Assembly (NCBI GenBank): GCA_020833645.1 | Contig: JAJHRQ010000001.1 | Span: 1 to 64,000, forward strand | Length of the DNA: 64,000 nt | Direction: 5' to 3' | Origin: Thermocrinis sp. | GTDB taxonomy: Bacteria > Aquificota > Aquificia > Aquificales > Aquificaceae | Part shown: in pieces, positions 26,966 to 34,111 of the stretch | How positions within the stretch are numbered: position 1 is the first letter of the stretch | How the letters are laid out: each line of letters starts with the position of its first letter | Position numbers and translations under genes: made by a program | The notes under the pieces: generated by a model | Database searches by the model: none | What the model saw: the letters and a program-made list of their open reading frames with translations, nothing else | Told to the model about the DNA's origin: nothing

Positions 26966-27075
26966 TATATTTTTAAAGCCATGGCAAGGGCAATAGACCT
27001 TGAACTTTTGCAACTCTTTTAGAACAGGCTTGGAAAAGAAAGGACATAAGATTATGGAAAAAAGGGCGGAAGTTC
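26962..27075 (+). pseudogene. Broken duplicate of the DUF1640-like gene start
   Basis: The sequence GTGATATATTTTTAAA, the following ATG (26981) and the first codons repeat the start of the intact gene 410 bp upstream almost exactly (MARAIDLELLQL against MPKAIDLELLQL). It then hits a TAG after 14 codons, skips an internal stretch and resumes with ATTATGGAAAA...GGGCGGAAG before homology stops. It is a truncated copy, and its downstream end lies against the remains of hepT. Confidence 0.7.
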
Positions 27076-27212
27076 CAACTTTCCCAATCCTTCGCTTTGT
27101 TATCCATCAGAAATTGCTCGTAGCTCAACCCTTCCACATAATTTTCTATCCTTTTTATGCATTCCAGCACATCTAAAATATAAAGCCTCCAATCTTTTCT
27201 CTTCTTAGACAT
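26973..27212 (-). pseudogene. HepT-like toxin fragment (N-terminal ~43 residues)
   Basis: The ORF begins MSKKRKDWRLYILDVLECIKRIENYVEGLSYEQFLMDN, a typical HepT (DUF86, HEPN) N-terminus. After about residue 43 the homology ends; the rest (SWNFRPFFHN onward) is the antisense of the DUF1640 relic. The RNase motif R-x4-H, which lies in the second half of HepT, is therefore missing. Its start overlaps the mntA stop, as in intact MntA-HepT pairs. Confidence 0.7.
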
Positions 27213-27493
27213 AGATCAAATCTTCTTCTATACTCTCCCATAACAACGGCTTTTGTTTGATTGCATTAATGGATACCAAATCCATCTTAAGTCTAAGCAA
27301 ACGTTCTAATTCAAGCTTTGCGGTGATGAACTTTAAACCCAGAGGACGCTCAACTTTTACAAGAATATCCACATCGCTTGTTTCCTTTTGTTCTCCCCTT
27401 GCGTAAGAGCCAAAAACTCCAAGGATCACTATGCCATACTTTTGCCTTTTTATGTTCTGCAATTATCCTCTTTATTTCCTCAAGCGTCCGCAT
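27205..27493 (-). pseudogene. MntA-like nucleotidyltransferase antitoxin, frameshifted
   Basis: The nucleotidyltransferase core VFGSYARGEQKETSDVDILV (GSxxxG...DxD) is intact in the ORF ending at 27205. The natural N-terminus MRTLEEIKRIIAEHKK is encoded from ATG 27493 in another frame. The two frames meet in an A-run (CATAAAAAGG), which indicates a one-base indel. Together with the truncated hepT this is a decayed MntA-HepT module, in which MntA normally AMPylates and silences the RNase toxin. Confidence 0.72.
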
Positions 27494-27584
27494 GCTTTTC
27501 TCAAACAATTTTAAATTTAACTTCTTTCCGTAGCCTGTGAAGAACTTAGTGGTAAAATTGCTTATTAATTTTGGACTTGAATAA

Positions 27585-27606
27585 AGGCAGGGCAAAAGCC
27601 CCGCCC
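27585..27606 (-). terminator. Intrinsic terminator of the rhodanese gene
   Basis: Reading the minus strand, GGCGGGGC-TTTT-GCCCTGCC forms a strong hairpin (one mismatch) followed by TTTATT, 8 bp past the rhodanese stop codon. Confidence 0.7.
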
Positions 27607-27613
27607 AAAGAAC

Positions 27614-28081
27614 TTACTTCACAATATCTATCACATTCCTTGCCACTTTGTCCGCAAGTTCTTTTATTCCACCTTTGAACTGATATGCATTGTTAAAGCC
27701 AATAGCCCTCAAACCAGTTACTACTGCTGCTGCCCTGTCTCCGGAGTGGCATACTACCACTATTTTCTTGTCTTTAGGTAGTCTGTTTAGGTTTTCTGGT
27801 TTGAAAACCTCATGCATGGGAATATTCAGTGTGTTCTTCCAAGTAATTCCCGTGATACTTTGCTCTTGCGGAGTTCTAACATCAAGGATTACAAAGTCCT
27901 CCTTTTTCTTGATCATCTCAAAGAGCTGGTTTGCGTCAATCTGACAAGGTCTTTGCTTTAATACTTCCGGCGTCATCTGGGAGAACATGGCGTCAAGCTT
28001 TTTGGCGAGTTCCGCATCGTAGGAAAAACCTACCGCTACAAAGCCAAGCAAAACACTTGCAACTAACAAACCTCTCCTCAT
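27614..28081 (-). CDS. Exported rhodanese-like sulfurtransferase
   Basis: 155 aa from ATG 28081. This start is chosen because AAAGGAGGTG lies 6 bp before it, inside the longer track ORF. MRRGLLVASVLLGFVAVGFS is a signal peptide. The rhodanese domain has FVILDVRTPQE and the active loop VVVCHSGDRAAA with the persulfide-forming Cys. It would handle sulfane sulfur in the periplasm, sensible for a sulfur- or thiosulfate-oxidising chemolithotroph (inference). Confidence 0.83.
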   Translation of the reverse strand: MRRGLLVASVLLGFVAVGFSYDAELAKKLDAMFSQMTPEVLKQRPCQIDANQLFEMIKKKEDFVILDVRTPQEQSITGITWKNTLNIPMHEVFKPENLNRLPKDKKIVVVCHSGDRAAAVVTGLRAIGFNNAYQFKGGIKELADKVARNVIDIVK

Positions 28082-28161
28082 GACAACACCTCCTTTCATG
28101 ATTTTAATCATAATATTAAAATATATTCTTGTATTCCAAAGGCGTCAAGAGTGGAAAAGGT

Positions 28162-28193
28162 TGTTCTAAAAATACAAACTCATTGGTACACAA
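28162..28193 (+). repeat. Copy 1 of a 32-bp repeat shared with the tnpB left flank
   Basis: TGTTCTAAAAATACAAACTC continues to ACACAA and matches the sequence just upstream of tnpB (42914-42945) at about 28 of 32 positions. It lies 17 bp before the prepilin peptidase start with no transposase gene. It may be a solo element end or a shared control sequence. Confidence 0.5.
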
Positions 28194-28209
28194 AGGATAA
28201 AATGATACT

Positions 28210-28959
28210 ATGATTTACATTCTCCTCTTTCTGCTTGGTGCGGTGCTTGGTTCCTTTTATAACGTGCTCATATACAGAATCCCTCGTGGTATGTCCATTG
28301 TTAATCCACCTTCCCACTGTCCAAGCTGTAAAACACCCATAAAGTGGTATAACAACATCCCAATAATTTCCTACGTCCTCTTGAGGGGAAAGTGTCCAAA
28401 CTGCTCTGCCAAAATATCCATCAGATACCCTCTTGTGGAGGCTTTTAGCGGTTTTCTGGCGGTTCTCTCCTATTACAAGTGGGGCTTTAGTATTACCGCC
28501 CTTGGGCTTTATGTATTCTTTTCCCTACTGCTGGTACTTAGCCTGATAGATTGGGATACCTTTAGCCTACCGGAGCCGTTGATGTTGGGTGGAACAGTCC
28601 TTGGTGTGATTACCTCCGTCTTTAGGGAGGACTTTAGCCTCTATGAGAGCCTTTTGGGAATATTGGCGGGTGCTTTGCCCTTTTTGCTTATATACCTTTA
28701 CTACAAAAAAGTCAGAAAGTTTGAGGGGCTTGGGTTTGGAGATGTGGAGCTTATGGCTCTCATAGGTAGTTGGACGGGCATATGGGGTGTGATTAGTGCG
28801 GTCTTTTTGGGCTCCCTCTTTGGGCTCCTTTATGTGCTTCCTATACTGATAAAACATAAAAGCGTGAACTTTGCTATTCCCTTTGGTCCCTTTCTTGCCC
28901 TTGGCTGTTTTGTTGGAGTTGTTTTTGATGGCTGGCGATTTTATCTAACAGGCTTTTGA
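28210..28959 (+). CDS. pilD: Type IV prepilin peptidase (A24), leader peptidase/methylase
   Basis: 249 aa, polytopic. The N-terminal methylase domain has two CxxC zinc pairs (CPSC, CPNC) around PIKWYNNIPIISY. The two catalytic aspartates sit in SLIDWDTFSLPEP and the GFGDVELMA (GxGD) motif. It cleaves the leader of the pilins encoded at 39.3-42.7 kb after Gly and methylates the new N-terminus. Its 3' end overlaps the convergent HepT-like gene by 86 bp. TAAAAT lies 6 bp before the ATG and there is no SD. Confidence 0.93.
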   Translation: MIYILLFLLGAVLGSFYNVLIYRIPRGMSIVNPPSHCPSCKTPIKWYNNIPIISYVLLRGKCPNCSAKISIRYPLVEAFSGFLAVLSYYKWGFSITALGLYVFFSLLLVLSLIDWDTFSLPEPLMLGGTVLGVITSVFREDFSLYESLLGILAGALPFLLIYLYYKKVRKFEGLGFGDVELMALIGSWTGIWGVISAVFLGSLFGLLYVLPILIKHKSVNFAIPFGPFLALGCFVGVVFDGWRFYLTGF

Positions 28960-29791
28960 GAGAAGAGGATATTTCCTTTAGCACTGGTTCAAAATAGTCT
29001 TTGAGTTCCATTAACTCTCTGTATAGGCTTTCCAAATCTATCTCCCAAGTGCTTATAAGCTTGTTTTTTAGGTTCATCATCTTAAGCAGAACTGGGTAAT
29101 ACTGAGGAGAGATTATACCGCCTTCCACCATCTTTAAAAGGCAATCATCACCGAATTTTTTTATGCCAAACTTTGGTGCAAGGTGTTTGCAAATGTCAAA
29201 GAGGGAATCGTAAGCCACCTGATAAAAGTATTTGACCCTGTCGTGATACATGGGCTTTTTTTTGAACTCTTCCAAGCCCACCGATAGGACGAAGTTTATT
29301 TTATTTACAGAATCCTTAACAAACTTTGCCTTTTCCTTTAGAAGTTCAAAGTCTATGAGAAGATAATTACCGGTAGTTTGTTTAACATACTCTACCACCG
29401 CCCTTGCATAATCCTTAAAAACATGTAGGTTCTTTTCCAAGAAATCGTACAGTTCCTCCGGCTGGACTGCCTCCTTTAGGTCCCTGTATTTAAAGTAAAA
29501 ATCTGTAAAGGCTTGGAGGGTTTCAAGGTCCTCGTAGCCCACCCTCTCTCCAAGTTTTACCAAACAATCCTTTGAAGAGGTCTTTAGACCAAGAACTACT
29601 GAGAGATGCCTACAGGGTCTCATACAGCTTTCAAAGGCTAAGTTGAAATCTACCCTAACCTTATCCTGGATAAGTTTGTTCTTAACAAACTCTTCCTTGC
29701 CTAAAGAGAGAAGCTTTTTTAGGTTTGCGTAAGCCTTCTCTAAATTGTGGAAGCTTTCCAAAAGGAGGCTTATGTTTATCTTTTTTTCCAT
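28874..29791 (-). CDS. Tandem HepT-like (DUF86/HEPN) protein lacking catalytic residues
   Basis: 305 aa, built of two copies of a HepT-like domain. Copy 1 (about 15-150) has DFNLAFESCMRPCRHLSVVLGL; copy 2 (about 165-300) has RVKYFYQVAYDSLFDICKHLAPKFG and IDLESLYREL, closely following the DUF86 pattern. In active HepT the segment before the last helix reads R-N-x3-H; here it is KNKLIST in copy 2 and similarly lost in copy 1. So it is probably not an RNase but a structural or regulatory derivative. No nucleotidyltransferase partner lies beside it. Confidence 0.65.
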   Translation of the reverse strand: MEKKINISLLLESFHNLEKAYANLKKLLSLGKEEFVKNKLIQDKVRVDFNLAFESCMRPCRHLSVVLGLKTSSKDCLVKLGERVGYEDLETLQAFTDFYFKYRDLKEAVQPEELYDFLEKNLHVFKDYARAVVEYVKQTTGNYLLIDFELLKEKAKFVKDSVNKINFVLSVGLEEFKKKPMYHDRVKYFYQVAYDSLFDICKHLAPKFGIKKFGDDCLLKMVEGGIISPQYYPVLLKMMNLKNKLISTWEIDLESLYRELMELKDYFEPVLKEISSSLKSLLDKIASHQKQLQQNSQGQERDQRE

Positions 29792-29812
29792 CAAGGATAT
29801 AATATTAGCATT
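29792..29812. promoter_or_regulatory. Compact divergent promoter with overlapping -10 boxes
   Basis: There are 21 bp between ATG 29791 (minus) and GTG 29813 (plus). TATAAT (29798-29803) is 9 bp before the GTG; TATTAT (complement of 29799-29804) is 7 bp before the ATG. The two boxes overlap almost completely, so only one polymerase could use the site at a time. Confidence 0.5.
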
Positions 29813-30667
29813 GTGTGGCTAAACAAGGTGTTTTTAATCACCTTTTTAAGGTTTTTGCTTTTTCTGTTTTTTATGCTCCATGCCCTCCTCTACCTTCCGG
29901 GATACGCCCAAAAGGCGGTGGTAGTGGTTATATCTTCCCTTTATCTTTCTACTGCCCTGGTGAATTATTTTTACTCTTTCAAGCTTAGAAGGCTAAACGA
30001 TTACATAGACTTTTTCTTCCTCATACCTTCGGCTTTACTTTTGGAAGAACCCTTGGCTATTTTTTCCCTTTTGGTGCCTTCCCTCTTTAGCTTTCCCAAA
30101 AATCTTGTGCCCTTTTTTATATCTGTTCTTTCTGCCACTGCCCTTAGCGTTTATAACTTTGGCTTGAAGGGACTTTTGGTTTTTCCTTTAACTTTGGCGT
30201 TGGGGATCTCTCCCTCCTCTGTGGAGTTGCTTAGGAGCCTTCAAAAGGATAGAAGGTATTTTCTGGAACTGAGGAGGGCATACAGAAGCATCCAGAAGGA
30301 ACTTTCAACCCTTGAAAGGGAAAAAAGGCAGAAGGAAACGCTACTTAAACTATTAGAGTTGCTTGACAGTAATGGACCGGAGGAATATCTTAAGGGTGTG
30401 AAGGAGATGTTCAAGCTTAAAGCTATAAAAGTTTTTTCTTTGAAGGACGGTTCTGTAAAAGAGTGCCTCATAGACGAAGGCAGTTTGACCATCTCTGTGC
30501 CAGTGGGCTTAGAAGAGGGCAGTGCCTTGGTTGTTTTCTACCTTAACCATCCTGCAGAACTTATGGATGCGGAGCTAAAGGAGAATTTAAGTAGATGTGC
30601 CAAGATGTTAAAGCTTTATATAGCAGGCTTTGAAGACAAAGAACAGGCAGTAAAGATCGCAGTGTGA
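29813..30667 (+). CDS. Membrane protein with cytoplasmic GAF-like domain
   Basis: 284 aa from GTG 29813; the track start lies inside the divergent gene. About five hydrophobic helices span residues 1-135. A coiled coil (RRYFLELRRAYRSIQKELSTLERE) links to a C-terminal alpha/beta region with alternating strands (IKVFSLKDGSVKECLIDEG, LTISVPVGLEEGSALVVFYL) that resembles a GAF sensor domain. It may sense a signal for the tusA-DUF3343-trpC genes that follow, but no output domain is visible. Confidence 0.55.
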   Translation: MWLNKVFLITFLRFLLFLFFMLHALLYLPGYAQKAVVVVISSLYLSTALVNYFYSFKLRRLNDYIDFFFLIPSALLLEEPLAIFSLLVPSLFSFPKNLVPFFISVLSATALSVYNFGLKGLLVFPLTLALGISPSSVELLRSLQKDRRYFLELRRAYRSIQKELSTLEREKRQKETLLKLLELLDSNGPEEYLKGVKEMFKLKAIKVFSLKDGSVKECLIDEGSLTISVPVGLEEGSALVVFYLNHPAELMDAELKENLSRCAKMLKLYIAGFEDKEQAVKIAV

Positions 30668-30676
30668 GGTGTTGCC

Positions 30677-31264
30677 ATGGAGGTTTTGGAAAGGGAAAAG
30701 GAAAAGGTTTTAGACCTGTCTGGTCTTATGTGCCCTTTGCCAATAGTGATCACATCCGAGAACATAAAGAGGCTAAAGGATGGCGAGGTTATAACAGTGA
30801 TATCCACTGACCCGGGCTTTGAGAGGGACATATTCAACTGGTGCAAGCAAACGGGTAATCAACTTCTTAGCTTGAAAAAGGAAGGGGACAAGGTCATAGC
30901 GCAGGTTAAAAAGGTCTCCACCGCAGTTGAGCCCTCCCTCTGGTATTGGATAAAGTTCCACTCTCTTGGAGTGAAGCTACACCTAAGGCACATTTTGATG
31001 ATGTTGAACCCATTTGCGGAAAAGCCAGATCACTTTATAACCTTTTCTACCATATCGGAGGGTACGAGGGCTGAGAAATATCTAAAGGGAAGGGCTAAGC
31101 TTATCCCAATTCCGGACGAAATAGACCCGAGATGCGGTGTAGTTCTTGCTGTAAAGGGAGAGGAAAAGGCAAGGGAAATCTACAAGGAGCTACAAGAGAA
31201 TGGCTTTTTTGTGGAAGCCATCTACAAAAAGGAAGGTAAAAACTACAGGAGGGTTTATCCCTGA
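30677..31264 (+). CDS. TusA-like sulfur carrier fused to DUF3343
   Basis: 195 aa. Residues 10-80 are a TusA/SirA domain: LDLSGLMCPLPIV contains the CPxP motif whose Cys carries sulfur as a persulfide. Residues 110-195 match DUF3343 (FSTISEGTRAEKYLKGRAKLIPIP, DPRCGVVLAV), a domain often found next to selenium/sulfur carriers. An SD (GTGAGGTG) precedes the ATG. It could move sulfur to tRNA thiolation or to sulfur oxidation; both are inference. Confidence 0.82.
   Translation: MEVLEREKEKVLDLSGLMCPLPIVITSENIKRLKDGEVITVISTDPGFERDIFNWCKQTGNQLLSLKKEGDKVIAQVKKVSTAVEPSLWYWIKFHSLGVKLHLRHILMMLNPFAEKPDHFITFSTISEGTRAEKYLKGRAKLIPIPDEIDPRCGVVLAVKGEEKAREIYKELQENGFFVEAIYKKEGKNYRRVYP
31247..31252 (+). promoter_or_regulatory. 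Shine-Dalgarno that selects a CTG start for trpC
   Basis: AGGAGG sits 8 bp before CTG 31261. No ATG, GTG or TTG occurs in the trpC frame between here and codon 96, so this site decides the start. Confidence 0.7.
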
Positions 31265-32040
31265 GCTTTCTCGAAGAAGTACTCTCCTACAAAAGGCAAA
31301 CCCTCAGAAAGGATAAAGAATACGAAGAATTTCTTTGGGAGAAGGTTAAGAAAAGGGAAAGATTTTATAGCTTTGAGGATGCACTAAGGAGCTGTAGGAC
31401 AAGGATCATAGCGGAGGTTAAAAAGGCATCTCCCTCCGCTGGGCTTATAAAGGAGGTCTCTCCAAAGGAGCAGGCAAAACTTTACTGGGAGGGTGGCGCT
31501 GTTGCCATATCGGTTCTAACTGAGGATAAGTACTTCAAGGGTTCCTTGGAGGACCTGTGGGAGGTAAGACAAAGTTGCCCACTGCCACTGCTGAGGAAGG
31601 ACTTTATCTTTGACCCATTGCAAGTGCTTGAGGCAAAAGCCTTTGGTGCGGATGCGGTTTTGCTGATCGTCAGAGCCCTTGAGCAAAAAGCTTTGGAGGA
31701 GCTTATTAACTATACAAAGGAGCTTGGTATGTCTGCCCTTGTGGAGGTCTTTGATCTGAGGGAAGCAGAGAGGGCTTTAAAGGCTGGCGCTCACATTATT
31801 GGCATAAACAACAGGGATTTGGAAACTTTGAAGATAGACCTTAACCTATCAAGGACTTTGGTGCCAAAACTTAAGGAACTCGGTGCCAAGTTTGTGGTGG
31901 TGGAGAGCGGAATAGAAACAAGGGAGCAGGTGCTTGAGTTTGAAAACCTTGGTGCGGACGCCTTTTTGATAGGCACAAGCTTAATGAAGAGCCAAGACCC
32001 CGTAAAAAAGCTAAGGGAACTTCAGGGCTTTTGGGTTTAG
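31261..32040 (+). CDS. trpC: Indole-3-glycerol phosphate synthase (CTG start)
   Basis: 259 aa from CTG, the normal TrpC length; the track gives only the last 164 residues. The N-terminal helix SFLEEVLSYKRQTLRKDKEY, then IIAEVKKASPSAGLI (catalytic Lys and phosphate pocket), LLRKDFIFDPLQV, IGINNRDLETL and VVESGIETREQV are all in place. It closes the indole ring in tryptophan synthesis. CTG overlaps the previous TGA as CTGA, equivalent to the usual ATGA coupling. No other trp gene is adjacent. Confidence 0.9.
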   Translation: MSFLEEVLSYKRQTLRKDKEYEEFLWEKVKKRERFYSFEDALRSCRTRIIAEVKKASPSAGLIKEVSPKEQAKLYWEGGAVAISVLTEDKYFKGSLEDLWEVRQSCPLPLLRKDFIFDPLQVLEAKAFGADAVLLIVRALEQKALEELINYTKELGMSALVEVFDLREAERALKAGAHIIGINNRDLETLKIDLNLSRTLVPKLKELGAKFVVVESGIETREQVLEFENLGADAFLIGTSLMKSQDPVKKLRELQGFWV

Positions 32041-32058
32041 AAGATAAGCTATACAACG

Positions 32059-32763
32059 CTAAAGTATCTTTGAACCTCTAAGGCTAACCTCTCCTGCGTT
32101 GAACTTTAAAAGCCCTTGGGCGGTTCTTAGCAGTAGGCTACCCTCTTGGTCTATGTCCTCAAAGATGCCCACTATGGGCTCCTGAGAATAGACAACCACC
32201 TCCTCCCCTAAGAACATAAGCCTTTGCCTTATGGCAGGTCTAAATTTTTCAAAGCCAAAGTTCTTGAACTCCTCCAAAACCCTGTTAAGGATTTCCAACG
32301 TCTCAAGGAGAAAGTCTCTTTTTTCAAAGACTTCATTCCTCAGCATGTATAGAGATGTTGCCATAAGGTCCGAGGGAAATTCCTTCTGATTTAGGTTTAT
32401 GCCCACGCCTACCACTATCTTTTCTTTAGACCTTTCCACGAGCACACCGCAGACCTTTTTACCCGATATATACACATCATTGACCCACTTCAGCATGGGT
32501 TTAAATCCTTTTCTTTCAATTTGCAAAAGGACACCGTAGCCCACCACCAAGGGCAGTGGCAAAAGCTCTTTAAAATCTTTCGCCCTCAAAAGAAAGCTAA
32601 AATAAAGCCCACCCTCTTGTGAGTGCCACTTTCTTCCAAACCTTCCCCTGCCCTCCCTTTGCCTGTTTGCCACCACCACAGTGCGGTAGGGAAAAGGGAA
32701 CTCTTTGAGAACGTTTTGTGTTGAACCTGTCTCCTCAAGCCAGAGCATAAAGTCTCCTATCAT
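32059..32763 (-). CDS. birA: Biotin--[carboxylase] ligase (no HTH domain)
   Basis: 234 aa. ANRQREGRGRFGRKWHS is the biotinyl-AMP loop, and MLKWVNDVYISGKKVCGVLVE contains the catalytic Lys region; a small SH3-like C-terminal domain follows. It lacks the N-terminal DNA-binding domain of E. coli BirA, so it is a ligase only, not a repressor. A natural substrate is the biotinyl domain of CfiA encoded 18 kb upstream. It overlaps pgeF by 4 bp. Confidence 0.92.
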   Translation of the reverse strand: MIGDFMLWLEETGSTQNVLKEFPFPYRTVVVANRQREGRGRFGRKWHSQEGGLYFSFLLRAKDFKELLPLPLVVGYGVLLQIERKGFKPMLKWVNDVYISGKKVCGVLVERSKEKIVVGVGINLNQKEFPSDLMATSLYMLRNEVFEKRDFLLETLEILNRVLEEFKNFGFEKFRPAIRQRLMFLGEEVVVYSQEPIVGIFEDIDQEGSLLLRTAQGLLKFNAGEVSLRGSKIL

Positions 32764-33338
32764 GTCAGCAGGGCAAAGAGGATCATTCTTTGAGAGGTTT
32801 TGTCCCTTCGGTGGGAGGGAAACTTTTCATTACATATGGTGCATTCGCGGTAAACAAAGAGCCTTTTTAGTCCGTAGTCCTTTAGCCTTTTTAGGACCTC
32901 CAGTTGGGTGTCCATGTAGAACTTTCCATTCTTGTAGTGCAGTATTCTAAAGTACTCTTTGAATTCCTTACCTACCTCATAACAGCAAGCTTTAGCGGAA
33001 GGTCCCACAAAAACAAAGGGTTCCTTCTCAATGGGCAAGAACCTTTCTAAAAATCTCTCCACAATGCCCGCCTTTATGCCCCTCCAACCCGCATGCACCA
33101 CACCCACCGCCCTCTCCCCCAAAAAGGCCAAGGGCACACAGTCTGCGGTCCTCACACCTATAGGAAAATTCTTTCTCGTGGTTATAATGGCATCTCCCTC
33201 CTCTTGTATTTCTTCATCCAAGAGGACCACCCTGTCCGAATGAATTTGCCTAAGTGTGAATATGCCATCCCTTGGGTCGTAGAGTTTTAGCCCTACCAAG
33301 GCATTCTTGAACCTAAAGCTTAGCCAAGCTGTTTGCAT
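32760..33338 (-). CDS. pgeF: Multicopper/zinc purine-nucleoside processing protein (YfiH/PgeF, laccase-domain)
   Basis: 192 aa from ATG 33338; the track ORF runs 38 codons further into proC in the wrong frame. LRQIHSDRV, VRTADCVPLAFLG, VHAGWRG and CCYEVGKEF supply the His/Cys zinc site of the DUF152/YfiH family. Members have been reported as purine nucleoside phosphorylases and as peptidoglycan-editing factors. It overlaps proC by 19 bp and birA by 4 bp. Confidence 0.85.
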   Translation of the reverse strand: MQTAWLSFRFKNALVGLKLYDPRDGIFTLRQIHSDRVVLLDEEIQEEGDAIITTRKNFPIGVRTADCVPLAFLGERAVGVVHAGWRGIKAGIVERFLERFLPIEKEPFVFVGPSAKACCYEVGKEFKEYFRILHYKNGKFYMDTQLEVLKRLKDYGLKRLFVYRECTICNEKFPSHRRDKTSQRMILFALLT

Positions 33339-34093
33339 CTGTTGGTGGTTTCCCTTATGCATTCCATTAAGATCCCTGAGAAAGCCTTTTCTTCCAAAAC
33401 CTTTATGCCCTCTATGGTGGTGCCAGAGGGAGAGGCCACCTTGCTGATCCACTCCTCCGGATGCCCTCCAAAGGTCCTAAGCATAAGGACTGTTCCCTCT
33501 ATGGTGTCCAAGACTACGTCCATTGCCTGTTGGTAGCTAAAGCCCTCTCTGACTCCCGCCAAGCAGAGGGCAGATATAAACTTCATCACAAAGGCAGGAC
33601 CAGAACCCGCCAGGGCGGTAAAGGCATCCATCAAGCCCTCTTCCACCTTGTGCAAACTTCCACACTTAGAAAAGCTCTCCTTGAAATTCTCTTCATCCCT
33701 TTCTTCCACAAGCTCGTTGCACACATAGGCGATGGCACCTTTACCCACCGCTACAGCCAAGTTGGGCATGCATCTTATGACCTTTTCCCTTCCCAAAAGC
33801 TCCTCAATCTTTTTTAGAGATAGCCCTGCCACAATGCTAACTAGGATCTTTCCCTCCATCTTCCCCCTTAGGTTTTCAAGGACCTTTCCCGCATCTTTGG
33901 GTTTAACCGCAAGCAGTAAAAGGTCCGAGTTTGCCACCAAAAATTCCAAGTCCTTTGCCCATCCTATTCCCATCTCCAAAGCCTTCTCTTTTTTGCTTGC
34001 GTCCGTGTCAAAGGCTACCACCTCTGCGGACTTTTTTAATCCCTCTCCAAAGGCACTTCCCATATTTCCAAAGCCTATTATTCCAATGCGCAT
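33320..34093 (-). CDS. proC: Pyrroline-5-carboxylate reductase
   Basis: 257 aa. The N-terminal NADPH fold GIIGFGNMGSAFGEGL, the central VSIVAGLSLKKIEELL and CMPNLAVAVGKG, and the C-terminal substrate site ALAGSGPAFVMKFI with SPSGTTIEGIKVLE are diagnostic. It makes proline from pyrroline-5-carboxylate. TATAAT (complement of 34101-34106) lies 7 bp before the ATG, no SD. It leads the proC-pgeF-birA transcript. Confidence 0.93.
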   Translation of the reverse strand: MRIGIIGFGNMGSAFGEGLKKSAEVVAFDTDASKKEKALEMGIGWAKDLEFLVANSDLLLLAVKPKDAGKVLENLRGKMEGKILVSIVAGLSLKKIEELLGREKVIRCMPNLAVAVGKGAIAYVCNELVEERDEENFKESFSKCGSLHKVEEGLMDAFTALAGSGPAFVMKFISALCLAGVREGFSYQQAMDVVLDTIEGTVLMLRTFGGHPEEWISKVASPSGTTIEGIKVLEEKAFSGILMECIRETTNRCKQLG

Positions 34094-34111
34094 AGCTAAA
34101 ATTATATGGTG
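34094..34111. promoter_or_regulatory. 18-bp divergent promoter between proC and rimI
   Basis: The 18 bp between the two starts hold TAAAAT (34097-34102) for rimI, 9 bp from ATG 34112, and ATTATA (34101-34106), read as TATAAT on the minus strand, 7 bp from the proC ATG. The boxes overlap by 2 bp. Each -35 region would fall in the other gene's coding sequence. Confidence 0.55.

Noticed and set aside
27205-27493. Programmed frameshift in mntA
   Set aside because: The partner hepT is also truncated and no stimulatory structure is evident, so decay is simpler.
31546-32040. TrpC starting at the internal TTG (164 aa)
   Set aside because: Would lack the N-terminal third including the catalytic Lys segment; the CTG start with SD gives the normal length.
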